DNA from: Hahella sp.
GTDB lineage: Bacteria > Pseudomonadota > Gammaproteobacteria > Pseudomonadales > Oleiphilaceae
Length of the DNA: 64,000 nucleotides
NCBI GenBank assembly: GCA_028280065.1
Contig: JANQMN010000132.1
Span: 1-64,000, forward strand
Reading direction: 5' to 3'
This document shows positions 17,686 to 25,658 of the stretch, piece after piece; position 1 is the stretch's first letter; each line of letters begins with the position of its first letter. The notes beneath the pieces were generated by a model. The model was not told the DNA's origin. It made no database searches and saw only the letters and a list, made by a program, of their open reading frames with translations. Position numbers and translations under genes: made by a program.

Positions 17686-19410
17686 ATGAATCGATTGAAC
17701 ATTTTCCTGGTTGTTGTTTTGCTCCTGAGCGGCTGTTCGGAAGAATCAGCTTTGGATACGAAAAAAAATACCCCTCAAGACCTCATTGCGCATTCGGAGA
17801 CTTTTAAAAAAGGCGTTGTTCGAGTTACGGATAAGGTTTATGTCGCGATTGGCTATGGACTGGCAAATTCAATCATGATCGAGGGGCACAACGGATTGAT
17901 TATTGTCGATACCATGGAAACCGTTGAAGAAGGGCAAGAGGTGCTTGCCGCGTTCCGGGAAATTACCGAAAAACCGGTTAGAGCCCTGATTTATACCCAT
18001 AACCATGCCGATCATGTTTTTGGCAGCGCGGCTTTTGTTTCAGAAGGAAACGGCGACACTCCGGTGGATGTGTATGCGCATGAAACCACGCAATACTATA
18101 TCAACCGTGTCGTCAACAAAATCCGCCCGGTCATCGCCGCCAGAAGCATGCGCATGTTCGGTAGCCACCTCAATCAGGAAGAGCTGGTTAACGCGGGCAT
18201 TGGGCCTTATCTGGGTGTAGAAAAGTCCAGTGTGCTCCACGCTATCAGTCCGACTCATACCTTTAAAGACCGGCTAAAGATGACAATCGAGGGAATTGAT
18301 ATTGAGCTGGTACATGCGCCCGGAGAAACAGAGGACCAGCTGTTTGTATGGTTACCCCGGCAGAAGGTATTGATGCCGGGGGACAATATTTACAAAGCTT
18401 TTCCGAATCTCTATACCATCCGCGGGACCTACTACAGAGACGTTAACAAGTGGATTAACAGCCTCGACAAGATGCGCCGGCTGCAAGCGGAATTTGTCGT
18501 TCCCGGTCATACCAGGCCCATAGTAGGGAAGCAGAATGTCGCGGAGACGTTGCAGGTCTATCGCGATGCCATTCAGTTTGTCCATGATCAAACCGTCAGA
18601 CTGATGAATAAGGGATTGACGCCGGATGAGATCGTGCATCAAGTTCATCTACCTGATCACCTGGCAACTCATCCTTACCTGCTGGAGTTTTATGGCACGG
18701 TCGCCTGGTCGGTCAGAAGTGTGTTCAATGGCTATCTCGGTTGGTTTGACGGGAATTCAACGACGTTAAATCCTATCTCACCTCAAGAAACGTCGAAACG
18801 AATCATTCGCATGGTCGGTGGCAGCGGGGAACTGCTTGCACAGCTTAATGAGGCTGTTCAAGTTCAGGACTTGACCTGGGCCTTAAAAATCGCCGATACG
18901 CTGATGTATAGCGACAAAAGAGGAGAGGCCAGGGCGATCAAAGCTCAGGTGCTCCGGAAGCTAGCCGCCATGGAATCGAATCCGAACGCTCGGCATTACT
19001 ATTTTACAGAGGCAATGGAACTTGAGGATGACGATTTTACTCCCGCGATCTATCCGAAACCGCAACCGGAATTTATTGCCCAACTACCGGTAGACAATGT
19101 ATTTCGTACTATGCCGGTGGCTTTAAAAGCGGAAGATACCCTGGATGTTGAACTCACCGTACAGTTTAATCTCACGGACATAGACCAAATCTATTCCATC
19201 CAAATCCGTCGTGGCATCGCCGAGGTACAAAACCATGCCCTGGGTGAGCCAGATGTGGTTATCACTACGACTGCGAAGGTTTGGAAAGAAGTTGCAGCCA
19301 ACATCAGAAATCCATTGGGTGCTATTGTTTCTGGCGATTTGAAAGTCTCTGAGGGGAAATTGGCACTGGTTGAGTTCTTAGGGTATTTTGATTTGCCTGA
19401 ATATGACTAG
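17686..19410 (+). CDS. Alkylsulfatase-like metallo-beta-lactamase-fold lipoprotein
   Basis: This protein of about 574 residues has a lipoprotein signal (VVVLLLSGC) and a metallo-beta-lactamase-fold core. The di-zinc motif THNHADHVFGS is at about residues 104-114; later metal ligands fall in HAPGETEDQLFVWLP and the VVPGHTRP segment. Blocks such as GLANSIMIEGHNGLIIVDTMET and the helical dimerisation region place it with SdsA1-type alkyl/aryl sulfatases, which hydrolyse sulfate esters such as dodecyl sulfate. A C-terminal SCP2-like domain covers about 455-574. ATG 17686 is chosen because GGAG lies 7 nt upstream; an in-frame TTG at 17680 is too close. It ends in a 4-nt overlap with the convergent hemerythrin gene. 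Confidence 0.85.
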   Translation: MNRLNIFLVVVLLLSGCSEESALDTKKNTPQDLIAHSETFKKGVVRVTDKVYVAIGYGLANSIMIEGHNGLIIVDTMETVEEGQEVLAAFREITEKPVRALIYTHNHADHVFGSAAFVSEGNGDTPVDVYAHETTQYYINRVVNKIRPVIAARSMRMFGSHLNQEELVNAGIGPYLGVEKSSVLHAISPTHTFKDRLKMTIEGIDIELVHAPGETEDQLFVWLPRQKVLMPGDNIYKAFPNLYTIRGTYYRDVNKWINSLDKMRRLQAEFVVPGHTRPIVGKQNVAETLQVYRDAIQFVHDQTVRLMNKGLTPDEIVHQVHLPDHLATHPYLLEFYGTVAWSVRSVFNGYLGWFDGNSTTLNPISPQETSKRIIRMVGGSGELLAQLNEAVQVQDLTWALKIADTLMYSDKRGEARAIKAQVLRKLAAMESNPNARHYYFTEAMELEDDDFTPAIYPKPQPEFIAQLPVDNVFRTMPVALKAEDTLDVELTVQFNLTDIDQIYSIQIRRGIAEVQNHALGEPDVVITTTAKVWKEVAANIRNPLGAIVSGDLKVSEGKLALVEFLGYFDLPEYD

Positions 19411-19844
19411 GGTGGAGATGTCTGCTGCTTCGAGGCTCTTTTCTCTTCCATGACCTCAATCCATTTCATGGTGTCTTTGTCGGTGCCACAGATGTGCCGT
19501 ATAACCCAGCGGCGCAGAAAGCGTCCCAACTCATCAAGATTGATTTGTTCGTTGGCCTCCCAGGCTTGTTGTTTTTGAACCATAAACTCAATGAAGTCCT
19601 GATGTTCCTTCTTATGCGCGTCGGTTTGCGGGTAGCATCCCTCTTCAATCAGTCTTTCTTCGTAGCCGAAATGGTATACGGTATATTGCACAAGCGCGCC
19701 GAGGAGTTGGCCGATCGCGCTATGACTGTCGTGCGTAATCTCCGTACTGAGCCAGTTGATCAGACTGACCAGTTTCTTGTGTTGTTCATCAATGTCTTCC
19801 CTTCCCACGGACAACTCGTTGCGCCAGACAATCACCTGATGCAT
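19407..19844 (-). CDS. Bacteriohemerythrin
   Basis: This 145-residue single-domain hemerythrin has every di-iron ligand at the position typical of the family: His22, His58, Glu62, His77, His81, His117 and Asp122. The surrounding motifs are HFGYEERL, DAHKKEH and HICGTD. It should bind oxygen reversibly in the cytoplasm, for storage, delivery or sensing. The stop codon shares CTAG with the stop of the alkylsulfatase gene on the other strand, so the two genes overlap by 4 nt. No regulator is adjacent. Confidence 0.95.
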   Translation of the reverse strand: MHQVIVWRNELSVGREDIDEQHKKLVSLINWLSTEITHDSHSAIGQLLGALVQYTVYHFGYEERLIEEGCYPQTDAHKKEHQDFIEFMVQKQQAWEANEQINLDELGRFLRRWVIRHICGTDKDTMKWIEVMEEKRASKQQTSPP

Positions 19845-19997
19845 ATCATACCTAATTGGACTTCTGCAGCTTTTCCTAATACTAGACTATGTCGGATATT
19901 TTTACCCAATCGCGGGTCGACACCGTGGATTCTCATTAGGAATGCTATTTAGCAGAGCGCAGTTTCAATGCTATGCCGGTAGTGAGCAACAGCATTT

Positions 19998-20039
19998 CTA
20001 CGCCAGAAATTTGAGAAGCTACGCCAGATATTTGAGAAG
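19998..20039. repeat. 21-bp tandem duplication
   Basis: CTACGCCAGAAATTTGAGAAG (19998-20018) is followed at once by a copy with one mismatch (20019-20039, T for A at position 11). Read on the minus strand, it duplicates the last codons and stop of the receiver-domain remnant, adding a second LLKFLA-stop after the first. Confidence 0.85.
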
Positions 20040-20117
20040 CCGTTCGGCAAGTGTTTTAAACTCAAAGGGTTTTGCGATATGGTCATTCATGCCCGCCGCT
20101 ATGGTTGATCTCGTCAT
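20019..20117 (-). pseudogene. C-terminal remnant of a response-regulator receiver domain
   Basis: The minus-strand frame from 20117 encodes 32 residues, MTRSTIAAGMNDHIAKPF then EFKTLAERLLKYLA and stop. AAGMNDHIAKPF is the beta5-alpha5 signature of receiver domains in hybrid sensor kinases, with the conserved Lys-Pro. The phospho-acceptor half is absent, so this is a leftover of a deleted or moved gene. The upstream 20118-20216 sequence gives no further match. Confidence 0.65.
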
Positions 20118-20216
20118 CTTCCACTTAACAAGATAGTCAAGTTCAGCTTGTTTGGGTGTGTGCTTATTAGCGCTTTTAAAATACTAGGATCGCAAAGTGA
20201 TAGTCACAAGGGGTGT

Positions 20217-20597
20217 TTAACCCGGACAGGGATATGCATTTGAAAGCGCTTTAACGACCAACTGCGCCGCAGGTAGATCCAAATGGGCTTCCTGCCGTCT
20301 CGCATAAGTAATATAGGCCTTAGACAGCTTTTTGGCAGATAGCCCTTCGGGTACGCAAGCCTTGTGGTTTGCTGAAACTAGCGGAAGTCTGATCGCTTCC
20401 TCAACACCACTAACGAAACCCCAGCAGTATCTTTGACGGAACCTGCCAAGATCGGTCATCGAACTTGATACGCAGTAGGTCAACAGGCCGCGTGCGGTAA
20501 GTTGCTGGGGGAATATTGGTTGTTCCGAGTTTTGCTCCGCGAATACGGTTGAATACCAGGCGAGCATTATCATTATAACTAAACTTTTCAATTGCAT
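20217..20597 (-). CDS. Rap1a/Tai family exported protein (orphan)
   Basis: This 126-residue protein has a signal peptide (MLAWYSTVFA) and the Rap1a/Tai fold pattern: a first helix ending LLTYCVSS, then RYCWGFVSGVEEA, KACVPEGLSAKKLSKAY, and a last helix AAQLVVKALSNAYPC. The four Cys are placed as in the family and could form two disulfides. Founding members are immunity proteins against type VI amidase effectors, but most homologs are stand-alone periplasmic proteins of unknown role. No effector or secretion gene is nearby, so no immunity function is claimed. Confidence 0.7.
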   Translation of the reverse strand: MQLKSLVIMIMLAWYSTVFAEQNSEQPIFPQQLTARGLLTYCVSSSMTDLGRFRQRYCWGFVSGVEEAIRLPLVSANHKACVPEGLSAKKLSKAYITYARRQEAHLDLPAAQLVVKALSNAYPCPG

Positions 20598-20909
20598 ATC
20601 TACCTCGTAAACTTCACTGCACTGATATATTAATTGGTATTAAAGGCTGCTTAAAAAGCATTCATGGGTTAATAGCCGCTTATTGGCATTCATCTGAACA
20701 GCCAAGGTATTCAAGTTTCACGGATTAATATAGCCAATTTTTTTACAAACAAAGATAAAGACCATCACCAGTCAAAAAACTGGAGGGCAGAATGTCCATT
20801 TTGCCTCATATCATTTTCCACTTTCCTCTAGCTGTTTATCCTATCGCCCGCTGTCTATACTGCTTTACACAACAGATTGACTCTCAATTAATCAGCGGGT
20901 GGTGTCTGC
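20598..20909. other. Intergenic region, promoter area of the receiver-DASS-kinase operon
   Basis: About 310 nt, AT-rich, between two divergent genes. It must hold both promoters. A weak hairpin CCAGT...ACTGG occurs near 20775. No open frame, RNA gene or strong operator was recognised. Confidence 0.4.
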
Positions 20910-21392
20910 ATGGAAGACTATATTGTTTTATGTATCGATGACGAGCGTGAAATTCTGGATGCGGTTTTGCAGGATATCGATTCATTGTCTTCGCATTTTA
21001 TTCTCGAAGCTGCGGAAAGTGTCGCCGAGGCGCGGGAACTTGTCGAAGAGTACTCCCTGGCGGGTAAGAAACTTGCCTTGGTGTTATGCGATCATCTGAT
21101 GCCGGAAGAAAAAGGTGTCGATTATCTGGTTGAGCTCAACCAGAACGATGAAACCCGGAATACGCGTAAGGTGTTGCTAACCGGGCAGGCGGGTTTGGAG
21201 CAGACTGTCGATGCAGTGAACCGGGGCGGCCTGGATTATTACATCGCCAAGCCATGGGATTCCGAATCGCTGATGCAGGTCGTTATCGATCAACTTACCA
21301 CCTATATCCTCAGAAACGAGGAAAATCTCATGGATTACATTTCCGTGCTGGATCAGGAAAGGCTCCTAAATGCCATTCATGAATCCGGCTGA
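20910..21392 (+). CDS. Single-domain response regulator with helical tail
   Basis: This 160-residue protein is a complete receiver domain: acidic pair Asp10-Asp11, phospho-acceptor Asp61 (LVLCDHLMP), Thr91 and Lys114 (YIAKPW). A C-terminal helical tail of about 35 residues (TTYILRNEENLMDYISVLDQ) has no DNA-binding or enzymatic domain. The receiver and tail resemble the N-terminus of the kinase encoded two genes downstream (TTYI...SVLD at the same place). It heads a three-gene operon; the DASS permease begins 50 nt later. It probably acts as a phosphate sink or protein-contact regulator for that kinase or the permease. Confidence 0.9.
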   Translation: MEDYIVLCIDDEREILDAVLQDIDSLSSHFILEAAESVAEARELVEEYSLAGKKLALVLCDHLMPEEKGVDYLVELNQNDETRNTRKVLLTGQAGLEQTVDAVNRGGLDYYIAKPWDSESLMQVVIDQLTTYILRNEENLMDYISVLDQERLLNAIHESG

Positions 21393-21442
21393 TCCTGAAA
21401 ATTATCCTCTTCGCACCCTATTTATTTAATCTCCAATACCCT

Positions 21443-22849
21443 ATGAAGAAAGTTGTTATTGCTATTTTACTTCCGTTGGCGCTGCTATTGATTCCAACGG
21501 CCTGGATTCCTATCGAAGGACTGACCTTGATTGAGCACCGGATGCTGGCTATTTTTCTGCTTGCCATTCTGTTTTGGGTACTGGAACCGATCCCGATATT
21601 TGCCACTTCGGTCTTGGTAGTCGGCCTGGAGCTGCTTCTGATATCCAATAAGGGGCCGGTTTTTCTACGTACCGGGTTCGGCACGGAAGGATTCGGCACG
21701 CTGATGGATTATTCCGCGATATTGGGGACCTTTGCCTCGCCGATTATCATGCTGTTTTTAGGCGGTTTCTTTTTAGCCATGGCAGCCACCAAATATCGAT
21801 TGGATACCAACTTGGCGCGAGTTTGTTTACGGCCTTTTGGCGAAAATCCCCGGATGGTGATGCTGGGGTTAATGTTGATAACCGCTTTTTTTTCCATGTT
21901 TATGAGCAACACTGCAACCACCGCGCTGATGCTCGCCATCCTGGCGCCGGTGTTGAAGTTGTTCAAGAAAGACGATCCGGGGCGATTGGCATTTATTTTG
22001 TGCATTCCTTTTGCCGCCAACATCGGCGGAATCGGAACCCCCATCGGAACCCCTCCCAATGCCGTCGCGATGAAGTACCTTGCCGGGGAGAATGCCGTTA
22101 CCTTCAGTCAATGGATGGCGTTCGGAATTCCCTTTGCCGTTGTCATGCTTGCGCTGGCCTGGTGGTTACTTTTGAAATTCAATCCGCCGAAAGAAACCCG
22201 GATGCAATTGGTTATCAAAGGTAAGTTTGACCTCAGCTGGCGGGCCATCGTCGTCTATGTGACCTTTGCAGGCACCATCCTGCTTTGGTTGACCGGCGCG
22301 CTGCACGGTATGAACTCCTATGTAGTCGCCATGTTTCCGGTCGTGATATTTGTTGTAACCAGTATTGTCGGGAAGAATGACCTTAAGAAAATCAGTTGGG
22401 ATGTACTGTGGCTGATTACCGGCGGTATTGCGCTTGGCATGGGCTTGGAGCAAACCGGCTTGAGTAAAAGCATGATCGATAGCGTGCCTTTTTCGGCATT
22501 TCCTCCGCTAGTGATTGTCCTGATGGTAACTATAGTCGCCATTACCATGTCCACTTTCATTTCCAACACCGCAACCGCCAACTTGTTGCTGCCGATCATG
22601 GCGGCGCTTGGTGCTAATTTAGCGGCATTGGAAAGTTGGGGCGGAGCAAAAATGTTGATCATTGCCGTCGCGCTGTCCTGTTCCTTTGCAATGGCGCTGC
22701 CGGTCAGTACACCCCCAAATGCCATGGCCTATGCCACAGGACTATTGGATACCAAATCTCTGATCAGAGCAGGTATTTCCGTAAGCATTCTTGGCCTGAT
22801 ATTTATTTACGGCCTGATGTTTTTACTGAACCAAACTGGTTTCGTTTGA
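21443..22849 (+). CDS. SLC13 / DASS family sodium-coupled anion permease
   Basis: This 468-residue polytopic membrane protein belongs to the DASS (SLC13) branch of the ion transporter superfamily, which imports di- or tricarboxylates or sulfate with Na+. The two inverted repeats each carry the Ser-Asn-Thr motif (MSNTATTALML and ISNTATANLLLP), and each is followed by a substrate/sodium loop (IGTPIGTPPNAVA and PVSTPPNAMA). At least ten hydrophobic spans are visible. The substrate cannot be decided from sequence. It sits between a receiver gene (50 nt upstream) and the receiver-cNMP-kinase gene (37 nt downstream) on the same strand, which suggests that transport and signalling are coupled. Confidence 0.92.
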   Translation: MKKVVIAILLPLALLLIPTAWIPIEGLTLIEHRMLAIFLLAILFWVLEPIPIFATSVLVVGLELLLISNKGPVFLRTGFGTEGFGTLMDYSAILGTFASPIIMLFLGGFFLAMAATKYRLDTNLARVCLRPFGENPRMVMLGLMLITAFFSMFMSNTATTALMLAILAPVLKLFKKDDPGRLAFILCIPFAANIGGIGTPIGTPPNAVAMKYLAGENAVTFSQWMAFGIPFAVVMLALAWWLLLKFNPPKETRMQLVIKGKFDLSWRAIVVYVTFAGTILLWLTGALHGMNSYVVAMFPVVIFVVTSIVGKNDLKKISWDVLWLITGGIALGMGLEQTGLSKSMIDSVPFSAFPPLVIVLMVTIVAITMSTFISNTATANLLLPIMAALGANLAALESWGGAKMLIIAVALSCSFAMALPVSTPPNAMAYATGLLDTKSLIRAGISVSILGLIFIYGLMFLLNQTGFV

Positions 22850-22886
22850 AAGCGGCCACATTTGATTGAAACGTTTAGAAAGCGCC

Positions 22887-24821
22887 ATGAAAAAATATGT
22901 GATTTTGTGTATTGATGCCAATCCCGGCGTGCATCGGGAGTTGCAGCGGGATTTACACAGACTTAAGGCTTTCTTTGAATTTGAATCTGCGACCAGTATT
23001 GCCCAAGCGCGGACTATTTGCAGCGGCTTTCCGGGAGAAGACAGGGAACTCTGCTTAGTCCTCTCCGATAGTTTGTTGCCGGATGGACTGGCAGTGGATT
23101 ACTTCGTGGAACTGACCGAGTGCGAAAGCACCCACGATGCTCGAAAAATGTTGCTAACCGCGAATACCAATGCCGAAGAACTTATCAGCGCGGTTAACGA
23201 GAGCCGTCTCGACTTTGTTATGGCCAAGCCTTGGAATTCGGAGGAATTGCTAGCTACTGCGGTCGATCAGATTACTACCTATATCATTTCCCATGAACCT
23301 TCTTTTATTCAGTTTTGTTCGGTTTTGGATGCCAGCCGCATTACCAAGGCTTATGTGGATAAGCGAATCTCCAGCTATACCTCAAGTGTGTTGGACTTTT
23401 CAGCGGAATCCGGCCAGCAAATTCGGGAAAAACTCATTCAAAAGCTCTATGACCACTTTGAAACAGTACCCGAAGAAGACGTGTTTAGACATTACAGCCA
23501 AAACCACACAATGACGGTCGAAGGGCAAACCAATGACTTTTTATGGTTCGTTGCCCATGGTGAAGTGATACACGAAAAGCGCACGCCGCAAGGTACCAAT
23601 CGAATTGTGATGCGTGAAGGCGATGGCGCCTTGGTCGGTATGATGTCCCTGATCGGTCAGGATAAGTCGTATTTTACCAGTTACACCGCCGGTAAAGCCG
23701 GTGTTATAAAACTCAATAAACAGCAATTGAATCGGGTCATTGAGCGTGACAGTGAGTTCTTACCGCTGTTTACCAATGTGCTGATGCGCAACTTAAATAA
23801 GCGCTTGAAGCAAAGCTACGAAACTGAACTGAAGCTGGCGGATACGCTGGAGTATCTGGAAGCCGCGCAAAGCAAACTGGTGGAATCGGAAAAAATGGCC
23901 ATGCTTGGGCAACTGGTTGCCGGTGTGGCCCATGAACTTAACAACCCCGTGTCGGCAATATTGCGGGGTACGGAATACCTGAAAAATCAGGTGCCCGGGT
24001 TGATCTTTGAGCAGCCCAAACATGCAAACCTAAAACCGTTGGCGTCGCAAATACTCGATGCGGCAACGCACCTCCCACCGCTGTCTACATCGGAAATCCG
24101 CAAAAGGGTGCGCCAGATTAGCGATGTTGTCGGGTCTCACGGACTGGCGCGAAAGATCGTGGAGTTGCAGCTTGATGAGCCCAGGCTATTTAAACGCTAT
24201 CTTGCACCTCTTGGTGAAAATCTAAAGTCGGCAGTGGATTATTTGGAACCCTTCTTTCATACCGGAACTTTTCTGCGGAATACCGAGGTCTGCAGTGAAC
24301 GAATTTCCGGTCTGGTGAAAAGTCTTAAAAACTATTCCCGCCAGGATCAACAGGAGTTGCTGCGGGTCGACCTGCATGAAGGTTTGGAAGATACCCTGAT
24401 GATTTTTTCCAATCGCCTGAAAGACTATGAGGTGATACGTAATTATGGGGAGTTGCCCAAGGTAGAATGCTATCCCGGTGAAGTTAACCAGATTTGGACC
24501 AATATGATCTCCAATGCTATCGATGCCACCGACGGTAAGGGCCGTATTATAATCTCTACGAAATTGATGGAATCGGCGGTGGGCGAAGTCGTCGAAGTCA
24601 CATTCGAAGATAATGGCCCCGGTATTCCGAAAGCATTGCAGCAGAAAATCTTTGAACTGAACTTCACAACGAAGAGGGAAGGGCATTTCGGCTTGGGGAT
24701 CGGCCTGGCTGTTTGTCAGCAAATAGTCAACCGTCACCATGGGCGGTTATCGGTGAAATCAGAAACCGGGAAATTTACCAGGTTCATTGTCGAGCTACCC
24801 GTTGAAACCATTATTGAGTAG
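22887..24821 (+). CDS. Receiver - cyclic-nucleotide-binding - histidine kinase protein
   Basis: This cytoplasmic signalling protein has about 644 residues. The receiver (1-125) has Asp10 and phospho-acceptor Asp61, but the second acidic-pocket residue is Ala11. A Crp-type cyclic-nucleotide-binding-like domain covers about 185-305 (HYSQNHTMTVEGQ...GDGALVGMMSLI). A coiled segment leads to the H-box AHELNNPVSAI with His349, then a long insert (about 370-450) and the ATPase core: N-box around Asn543, DNGPGIP, FTTKREGHFGLGIGLAV. No membrane span is present, so the input must come through the cNMP-like domain or a partner such as the permease upstream. ATG 22887 is chosen over an in-frame TTG at 22866. 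It is the last gene of the operon. Confidence 0.9.
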   Translation: MKKYVILCIDANPGVHRELQRDLHRLKAFFEFESATSIAQARTICSGFPGEDRELCLVLSDSLLPDGLAVDYFVELTECESTHDARKMLLTANTNAEELISAVNESRLDFVMAKPWNSEELLATAVDQITTYIISHEPSFIQFCSVLDASRITKAYVDKRISSYTSSVLDFSAESGQQIREKLIQKLYDHFETVPEEDVFRHYSQNHTMTVEGQTNDFLWFVAHGEVIHEKRTPQGTNRIVMREGDGALVGMMSLIGQDKSYFTSYTAGKAGVIKLNKQQLNRVIERDSEFLPLFTNVLMRNLNKRLKQSYETELKLADTLEYLEAAQSKLVESEKMAMLGQLVAGVAHELNNPVSAILRGTEYLKNQVPGLIFEQPKHANLKPLASQILDAATHLPPLSTSEIRKRVRQISDVVGSHGLARKIVELQLDEPRLFKRYLAPLGENLKSAVDYLEPFFHTGTFLRNTEVCSERISGLVKSLKNYSRQDQQELLRVDLHEGLEDTLMIFSNRLKDYEVIRNYGELPKVECYPGEVNQIWTNMISNAIDATDGKGRIIISTKLMESAVGEVVEVTFEDNGPGIPKALQQKIFELNFTTKREGHFGLGIGLAVCQQIVNRHHGRLSVKSETGKFTRFIVELPVETIIE

Positions 24822-24858
24822 CTCGTTAAATCATCCGTCTGGCCGGATAATTATCGTC

Positions 24859-25584
24859 TTACTCAGCTTTCTTGATCAGATATAACCCCCAGCCCCAGGC
24901 AAGACTGCCCATGACGAGCATGCCGATTGCAATCTTGGGTCCCTGGTCAAAGGTTTCTTTCACGCCTCCCGCCGCACTCAATGCGATGAAATCAAATACC
25001 GCATGAACAATAATCGGAAGAAGTATCGAGTAATCTCTTAGCCGGGCCGCGGCAAAGATGGTTCCTAAACCGGCAGCGAAATACACCTGTGCCAAAATGA
25101 TTAGGGCCGGTATATCGCTCTGCAGTCCGAATAAATGCATTCCGCCAAAGGCTGCTGCGGAAATTACAATCTTCTGCCGCTTCGTATGGTTTTTTGCCCA
25201 TGCAATAACGGCTCCCCGAAACATTAGCTCCTCTGCAATGCCGACAGCGATTGCGAGGAAAAAAATCTGCATAACTACACTGGTATCGGGAATCCCCGGT
25301 GATCCAAGTACGATCAGCACCAGAATCGCTAGAAAAGGCCAGTACAGCGGGATGGTTTTCCAGTTGGCGGCCATTTGCAAGCCGTATTCCCCGGTCTTTT
25401 TCATTGCCAGGACAATGCTTATCAGCAGTAGAACCAGCCCCCATTTTTGAAGTAAATGTCTGTCGAGATCGTTGTCGAAGGCCATTCCGTCCGTAAGGCC
25501 ATTAAAAATGAGCCGGTATCCGAATACCAGAATATAAAGGGCGAGTATTAACCAGCAAAGTCGCACAGTTGACTTCTCCTGCAT
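24859..25584 (-). CDS. CPBP family intramembrane protease
   Basis: This 241-residue membrane protein has about seven hydrophobic spans and the complete CPBP (CAAX protease and bacteriocin-processing) motifs: Glu118-Glu119 with Arg123 (AEELMFRG), His150 (FGGMH) and His194/Asp198 (HAVFDF). These form the glutamate-based active site inside the membrane. Roles in the family include peptide maturation and bacteriocin self-immunity; here the substrate is unknown. The start codon lies only 6 nt from a perfect palindrome (25590-25607) that is probably the operator of the divergent TetR regulator, so expression is very likely repressed by it. Confidence 0.9.
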   Translation of the reverse strand: MQEKSTVRLCWLILALYILVFGYRLIFNGLTDGMAFDNDLDRHLLQKWGLVLLLISIVLAMKKTGEYGLQMAANWKTIPLYWPFLAILVLIVLGSPGIPDTSVVMQIFFLAIAVGIAEELMFRGAVIAWAKNHTKRQKIVISAAAFGGMHLFGLQSDIPALIILAQVYFAAGLGTIFAAARLRDYSILLPIIVHAVFDFIALSAAGGVKETFDQGPKIAIGMLVMGSLAWGWGLYLIKKAE

Positions 25585-25589
25585 GTCTA

Positions 25590-25607
25590 TGTAAATCTAA
25601 ATTTACA
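25590..25607. promoter_or_regulatory. TetR-type operator, copy 1
   Basis: TGTAAATCTAAATTTACA is a perfect inverted repeat TGTAAAT-N4-ATTTACA ending 6 nt from the start codon of the CPBP protease gene. The identical arms recur at 25629-25646, 39 bp away, in the 74-bp gap between divergent protease and TetR genes. Confidence 0.8.
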
Positions 25608-25628
25608 TTATAAGCAGATAGGTTTAAA

Positions 25629-25646
25629 TGTAAATATATATTTACA
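25629..25646. promoter_or_regulatory. TetR-type operator, copy 2
   Basis: TGTAAATATATATTTACA has the same 7-bp arms and 4-bp spacer as the first operator and lies 12 nt before the TetR start codon, in the position expected for autoregulation. The centre-to-centre distance of 39 bp would put both dimers on nearly comparable faces of the helix. Confidence 0.8.
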
Positions 25647-25658
25647 TATTGAGAGTTC

